A stretch of DNA of 41,465 nucleotides from Pseudorhodoplanes sp. (GTDB lineage Bacteria > Pseudomonadota > Alphaproteobacteria > Rhizobiales > Xanthobacteraceae): the NCBI GenBank assembly GCA_013388965.1, contig JACAEG010000116.1, positions 1-41,465 of the forward strand, written 5' to 3'. Positions 36,678 to 41,465 of this stretch are shown here, piece by piece. Position 1 is the first letter of the stretch. Every line of letters begins with the position of its first letter. The notes beneath the pieces were generated by a model that worked only from the letters and a program-made list of their open reading frames with translations, was not told where the DNA came from and did no database searches. The position numbers and the translations under genes are program-made.

Positions 36678-37655
36678 CTACAGCACCGGCCTCCTTGCCA
36701 GCCCCAATTGTCCCAGCATGTCCACGAACGCCTTCAGCTTTTCGCGGCGATGCGCGTCGAGGTCGATATTCTTGTAGTCGAGGAAGCCCGAGCCGCTCTT
36801 GAAGCCGAGCTTGCCTTCGCGCATATGCCGCTCGACGATGTCCGGGGCGGCATAGCGGTCGCTGTCCAGCGCCTTGGTCAGGTACCGGCTGGCATAATAG
36901 AGAATGTCGTTGCCGCCCCAGTCGATGAATTCCAGCATGCCGAGCACGGCAAAGCGGAATCCGAAGCCGTACTTGATCGCCTTGTCGAGGTCTTCGGCAC
37001 TTGCCACGCCTTCCTCGACCATGCGTGCAGCCTCGTTCATCGCGAGCGCCTGGATGCGCGGCACGATGAAGCCGGGGCGCGCCGCACACACGACCGGCAC
37101 CTTGCCGACGCCTTCCAGCAGGGTTTTCAGCTTCGCGGTGACGGCGGGATCGGTCTTCGCCCCCGGCGAGACTTCGACCAGCGGCACGAGAAAGGCTGGA
37201 TTGAGCCAGTGCGCGTTGAGGAAGCGTTCCGGCCCTTCGACGGCGCCGGACAGATCGTCGACGAGGATGGTCGACGTGGTCGATGCGATGATCGGGTCCG
37301 GTCCCGCAAGCTTCGAACATTCAGCGAGCGCATCGCGCTTGAGATCGAGCACTTCCGGCACGCCCTCGAAGATCACCGCGGCGGAGGAGAGGGCGGTTTT
37401 CGCATCCGCCTGCGGCACGACGGCGACGCGCTGCATCAGCGTGTCGACCCCGGTCGCATCGAACAGGCCGAAGCTTGCAAGGGTCGCGAGCGTGCTGCGG
37501 ATTTCGGCAAGCGCCTCGCCTTTCAGCCTGTCGAAATCCGCCTGTGCGCGCGGCTTGAAATCCACCAGCGCGACGTTGTGTCCGGCATAGGCGAACACGA
37601 CCGCAATGCCGCGCCCCATGCGGCCGGCGCCGAGACAGGCGATGGGTTCGCTCAT
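36678..37655 (-). CDS. 3-hydroxyacyl-CoA dehydrogenase family protein
   Basis: IACLGAGRMGRGIAVVFAYAGHNVALVD, FLNAHWLNPAFLVPLVEVSPG, KVPVVCAARPGFIVPRIQALAMNEAARMVEEGVASAEDLDKAI. Confidence 0.92.
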   Translation of the reverse strand: MSEPIACLGAGRMGRGIAVVFAYAGHNVALVDFKPRAQADFDRLKGEALAEIRSTLATLASFGLFDATGVDTLMQRVAVVPQADAKTALSSAAVIFEGVPEVLDLKRDALAECSKLAGPDPIIASTTSTILVDDLSGAVEGPERFLNAHWLNPAFLVPLVEVSPGAKTDPAVTAKLKTLLEGVGKVPVVCAARPGFIVPRIQALAMNEAARMVEEGVASAEDLDKAIKYGFGFRFAVLGMLEFIDWGGNDILYYASRYLTKALDSDRYAAPDIVERHMREGKLGFKSGSGFLDYKNIDLDAHRREKLKAFVDMLGQLGLARRPVL

Positions 37656-38743
37656 TGAAGTCCTTCCGCCAGCAGCCTCTGCAATCCTGCCTTGTCGTAT
37701 TGACCGAGCCCCATGCCTTTCAGCGTGCGTCCCGTTCGCATGAAATCCTGCCCGCAGATCGCGCCGCCGATGGAGAGAAAGGCGCGCATCAGCGGGGTGG
37801 CGACGCCCGCGAGTTCACCGACGGAGACGAAGAAGGACAGCCCGATGCGCGTATCCTCCAGCATGTAGCGATGCCGGGTCAGCACGATATGCTCGCGCCA
37901 GTCGCCGGAATCGGTGAGCTTGTCGTGCGAGCCGCGGCCGTACATCCACTCCTCGCCTTCCTTGGCGTAATGGTCGGCGAGCGGAAAGTGGGGCGCGCCA
38001 TAGCCCAGCGCCTGCCGAATCGCGATGCGCTCCGCGTCGAGTGCGTCGGTGACACGGCGCACGCTGGCCTGCGTGCCTTCCTTGTGAATGTCCCAGCGGT
38101 CGAAATGCTCCAGCGGTGCGGCATTCATGGTGATGAGCGGCGGATGGATGATCGGCCCCGCGTTCATCAGTGCGCCGGAGAGCGCGTCGCCGCAATCCTC
38201 GATCGCACCGGGGAAGGCCTGGCCGATGGCGTCGAGCGCATGCGCCTTGCGGATGAGCGGAAAGACGCCGGTCGGCAGTCTCTTGGCGCGGATCGTGATT
38301 GCGACCTCGAACGGCCCGTGCTTGCGCGTGAGCCAGGGCAGCGTGCCGGTCTCGGCATAGGCCACATCCGCCCGGTTTCCGGCATCGCGCGCGGCTTGCG
38401 CGAAAATCACGGTGCCGAAGGTGCCGGGCGGCAGGAACACGACCTGTCCGTCGGCCAGATGCGGCGCGAGCGCGTTCGCGATATCCTGCTGCGCGGTCGC
38501 CGGCGCGGGGCAGAGGATCAGCTCCGCATCCTTCACAGCCGCGGCGATGTCGTCGGTCACGAGCGCGAGCTTCGCCTCGTGCCGACCCCTGAAATCCTTC
38601 ACCAGAATCGTGCCGCCATTGGCGCGATGCGCGGCGACCGCGTCCCTGTCGCGCCGCCACAGTCGCACGTCATGGCCTGCAAGCGCGAAATCGCCCGCCG
38701 CGGCGAAGGACCCGTTGCCGCCTCCCAGAACCGCAATGCGCAT
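37652..38743 (-). CDS. NAD/NADP octopine/nopaline dehydrogenase family protein
   Basis: MRIAVLGGGNGSFAAAGDFALAGHDVRLWRRD Rossmann motif; C-terminal MNAGPIIHPPLITMNA..; ATGA overlap with downstream dehydrogenase. Confidence 0.88.
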   Translation of the reverse strand: MRIAVLGGGNGSFAAAGDFALAGHDVRLWRRDRDAVAAHRANGGTILVKDFRGRHEAKLALVTDDIAAAVKDAELILCPAPATAQQDIANALAPHLADGQVVFLPPGTFGTVIFAQAARDAGNRADVAYAETGTLPWLTRKHGPFEVAITIRAKRLPTGVFPLIRKAHALDAIGQAFPGAIEDCGDALSGALMNAGPIIHPPLITMNAAPLEHFDRWDIHKEGTQASVRRVTDALDAERIAIRQALGYGAPHFPLADHYAKEGEEWMYGRGSHDKLTDSGDWREHIVLTRHRYMLEDTRIGLSFFVSVGELAGVATPLMRAFLSIGGAICGQDFMRTGRTLKGMGLGQYDKAGLQRLLAEGLQ

Positions 38744-38744
38744 G

Positions 38745-40250
38745 TTAGTTCCGCTCCCGCAGCACGAAATGCTGCACCTTGCCGAGCGCATTGCGCGGCA
38801 GCGCCTCCACGAACACGATCTCGCGCGGCACCTTGAAGCGCGCGAGCTGGCTTGCGACGTATGCCTTGATTGCCTCCGCGTCGGCCTCCGCGCGCCTGAC
38901 GCAATAGGCGACCGGCACCTCCTGCCATTTCGGATCGGGCCGGCCGATCACGGCCGCTTCCGCGACGGCCGGATGTTCGAGAAGCACGCGCTCGACCTCG
39001 GCCGGATAGATGTTCTCGCCGCCGGAAATGATCATGTTCTTCTTGCGGTCATGCACGTAGAAATAGCCATCCTCGTCCCGAGCACCGATATCCCCGGTGT
39101 GATACCAGCCCTCCTTCAGCGCCTCGCGCGTCGCCGCCTCGTTGCCCCAGTATTCGAAGAACACGTTGGGCCCGCGCACCAGGATTTCGCCCGCGACGGA
39201 GGGCGGCACGTCGCGGCCTTGATCGTCCACGATCCGCGCCTCGCAATAGAGGCCGGGCAACCCCGTCGACTCCTTGCGGGAAAGATCGCCGCCGAGCCGC
39301 GTATAGATCGACACCGGGCAGGTCTCGGTCGAGCCATATACCTGCAGCACGGGGACGCCGCGCTTCTCGACGGCCTCGATCAGCGGCACGGGCACCTGGG
39401 TCGAGCCGGTCGCGATCGCGCGCAGGCTGGACAGATCGGTGGCGGCGAAGTGCGGATGGGCGATCACCGCCTGGATGGTCGCAGGCACCAGCACCGTGAG
39501 CGTGGGCCTGTCTCTGGCGATTGCGGCCAGCGTCTCGTCGGGCGCAAAGCGCGGATGCAGCGTCACCGTTGCGCCGAGCTGCAGCGCAGGCGTGGTCTGG
39601 ATGTTGAGCCCGCCCACATGGAACAGCGGCAGCACCGTCAGCACATGATCCTCCGCCGTCATCCCGTGCATGTGCTGGCTCATCGCGGCGTTCCACATCA
39701 GCGCGTCCTGCCGCAGCACCGCGCCCTTCGGCCGGCCCGTGGTGCCGGAGGTATAGACGATGAGGAGCGGGGAGGAGGCATCGACATGCGGATTATGCGA
39801 GTCGCCGGTGCCTCCCGCGAGCAGGGCGTCGAAAGTCGCACCGCCCTCGGGCGCGAAATCGAGGCCGACAATGCGCGTGTCGGGCAGCGCAGCCTTCAGC
39901 GGTTCAAGAACCGCCTTGAACTCGGACTCCACGACCAGGGCCTTTGCCGACGAGTCGGCGAGAATGAATGTCTGCTCGGGCACCGCGAGCCGCCAGTTCA
40001 GCGGCACCAGCATCGCGCCGAGTCGCGCGCAGGCATAGAGCAGCACGAGATAGTCGGGATGGTTGAGCGCGAGAATCGCGACCCGGTCGCCGCGCCCGAT
40101 GCCGAGACGCGATTTCAGCGCGCGCGCGGCGGCCTCGATACGCGCGGCAAGGCCGGCATAGGTGAGGGTCTGCCCCTGGAAGCGGATCGCCGGCTTATGC
40201 GGCGTGAAGGCCGCGTTGCGATCGATCAGATCGGAGAGGTTCAAAGTCAC
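38745..40250 (-). CDS. AMP-dependent acyl-CoA synthetase/ligase
   Basis: LLIVYTSGTTGRPKGAVLRQ, YGSTETCPVSIYT, GWYHTGDIGARDEDGYFYVHDRKKNMIISGGENIYPAEVE. GTG start in a GTGA overlap. Confidence 0.94.
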   Translation of the reverse strand: MTLNLSDLIDRNAAFTPHKPAIRFQGQTLTYAGLAARIEAAARALKSRLGIGRGDRVAILALNHPDYLVLLYACARLGAMLVPLNWRLAVPEQTFILADSSAKALVVESEFKAVLEPLKAALPDTRIVGLDFAPEGGATFDALLAGGTGDSHNPHVDASSPLLIVYTSGTTGRPKGAVLRQDALMWNAAMSQHMHGMTAEDHVLTVLPLFHVGGLNIQTTPALQLGATVTLHPRFAPDETLAAIARDRPTLTVLVPATIQAVIAHPHFAATDLSSLRAIATGSTQVPVPLIEAVEKRGVPVLQVYGSTETCPVSIYTRLGGDLSRKESTGLPGLYCEARIVDDQGRDVPPSVAGEILVRGPNVFFEYWGNEAATREALKEGWYHTGDIGARDEDGYFYVHDRKKNMIISGGENIYPAEVERVLLEHPAVAEAAVIGRPDPKWQEVPVAYCVRRAEADAEAIKAYVASQLARFKVPREIVFVEALPRNALGKVQHFVLRERN

Positions 40251-41465
40251 TCATCCTTCTCGCCCGGCTCGTACAGCGTCTCGCGGCCGAGCCGGTCGAG
40301 GCAGATTTCCGCCGTCCAGGGCAGCATCAGCGCGCCGCAACGGCTGTCGCGATAGATGCGCTCCAGCGGCAGGCTCTTGAGCATCGCCTGTCCGCCGCAG
40401 GTGCGGATCGCCTTGGTGGCGATGGCATTGGCATTCTCCATCACGGTGAATTGTGCCGCATAGGCGCGCATGACCTGATCCTTGCTCGGATTGGCGCGCG
40501 CTTCCGTCACCGCCTGGAACCAGAGCGCCTTGGTCTGCTCCAGCATGATCTTCATCTCGGCAACGGCAATCTGCTTGGTTGGATACATGCGCCGCTTCAC
40601 CGGCGGCGTGCCCGGCATTTCGCCGCGCAGATAGGTCACGGTGAAGTCGTAGGCCGCCTGGGCGAGCCCCATATAGGTCGGCGACAGCGTGATGAACATG
40701 TGCGGCCAGCGCGAGGCCGCGAGGAAATACACGCCATGCGGCATCAATAGCTGCTCCTCCGGCACGAACACATCCTTGAAGATCAGGTTGCGCGAGACCG
40801 TGCCGCGCATGCCGAGCGGATCCCAGTCGCCGGTCACTGTGACGCCCTCCGCGTTCGCAGGAATGGCGAGATAGATGGTATTGCGCCGGCTGGCCGCCTC
40901 GCCCTCCGCACGCTCGGTGCAGAGCACGCCGTAATAGTCGGCGGAGCCGGAGAGCGAGGCGAAAATCTTCTTGCCGTTGACGATGAAGCCGCCCTCGACC
41001 GGCTTCGCCTCGGTGCCGAAGGCGACCGCGCCGGCCGCCGCGGCGCCGCCTTCCGAGAAGGGCTGCGCATAGACCGCGCCCTGCTCGATAATGCGCTTGT
41101 AGTGCTGTGCGCGGCGTTCGTGATGCGCCTTGCGGTCGAGGGCGCTCATCTCGAGATCGTCGGCCAGCGCGCCGGACCACAGCGTCGAGCAGACATGCAT
41201 GTTCCAGGAGAGCGCGGTCGCGCCGCAATAGCGGCCGAGCTCGGCCGCCGCCAGGCAATAGGTCTGGAAGCTTGCGCCCAGCCCGCCATAGTCTTTCGGC
41301 ACGCAGATCGCGAGCAGGCCTTCCTTGTGCATGTCGCGGAAATTCTCGATCGGGAAAGTGGCCTCGCGGTCGTGTTTCGCTGCGCGCGGCGCCAACACGC
41401 GCTGGCCGAACCGGCGAGCCTTCTCGATGATCGCGGCCTGTTCGTCGTACAGGCGAAACGCGAGC
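40247..41465 (-). CDS. Acyl-CoA dehydrogenase family protein (truncated by window edge)
   Basis: CVPKDYGGLGASFQTYCLAAAELGRYCGATALSWNMHV, IFASLSGSADYYGVLC, C-terminal RTCGGQAMLKSLPLERIYRDSRCGALM. The frame stays open to 41465 (LAFRLYDEQAAIIEKARRFGQRVLAPRAAKHDRE), so the N-terminus lies outside. Confidence 0.92.
   Translation of the reverse strand, partial: LAFRLYDEQAAIIEKARRFGQRVLAPRAAKHDREATFPIENFRDMHKEGLLAICVPKDYGGLGASFQTYCLAAAELGRYCGATALSWNMHVCSTLWSGALADDLEMSALDRKAHHERRAQHYKRIIEQGAVYAQPFSEGGAAAAGAVAFGTEAKPVEGGFIVNGKKIFASLSGSADYYGVLCTERAEGEAASRRNTIYLAIPANAEGVTVTGDWDPLGMRGTVSRNLIFKDVFVPEEQLLMPHGVYFLAASRWPHMFITLSPTYMGLAQAAYDFTVTYLRGEMPGTPPVKRRMYPTKQIAVAEMKIMLEQTKALWFQAVTEARANPSKDQVMRAYAAQFTVMENANAIATKAIRTCGGQAMLKSLPLERIYRDSRCGALMLPWTAEICLDRLGRETLYEPGEKDE

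Noticed and set aside
38412-40355. 647-aa plus-strand ORF
   Set aside because: Antisense to the AMP ligase and octopine-DH-family genes.
1-41465. CRISPR arrays, prophage, toxin-antitoxin pairs or defence systems
   Set aside because: No regularly spaced direct repeats, phage structural genes or recognisable defence proteins seen on reading the window.

Overview
The window is a GC-rich stretch that looks alphaproteobacterial (Bradyrhizobium/Rhizobiales-like, judged only from protein character). The left ~8 kb is ordinary chromosome: a CYTH-domain protein, an outer-membrane-like protein, a class III adenylate cyclase with a CxxCH periplasmic sensor, a YfhO-like membrane protein, a diacylglycerol-kinase-family protein, a small lytic transglycosylase with a good terminator, and a tRNA with a CAT anticodon. 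Immediately after the tRNA is a frameshifted IS3-family transposase remnant. A long accessory catabolic/transport region follows, with four transporter types (TRAP, Bug/TctC, Liv-type ABC, NitT/TauT-type ABC). Strongest observations: (i) a 23-bp element, CTCGTCAG-YATR-CTGACGTGTTT, containing a 16-bp dyad, lies upstream of two adjacent minus-strand operons. One has Mo-hydroxylase, amidohydrolase, DUF1989, arylformamidase-like and MarR genes; the other has SDR, 2OG-Fe(II) oxygenase, LivKHMGF and Rieske genes. This suggests one MarR-controlled catabolic regulon. (ii) A 19-bp element, GACTATTTGAAGCTTAAAA, with an upstream CCTTGTT, sits at both the IlvD-like dehydratase promoter and the promoter of the NitT-like ABC/NicX-like operon, suggesting a second regulon. 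(iii) A TRAP substrate-binding gene carries a clean in-frame TAA. (iv) A hairpin encloses the SDR start codon. (v) The CoxS and CoxG domains are fused. No CRISPR array, phage or rRNA was seen. All functional names come from reading motifs by eye; no database search was run.
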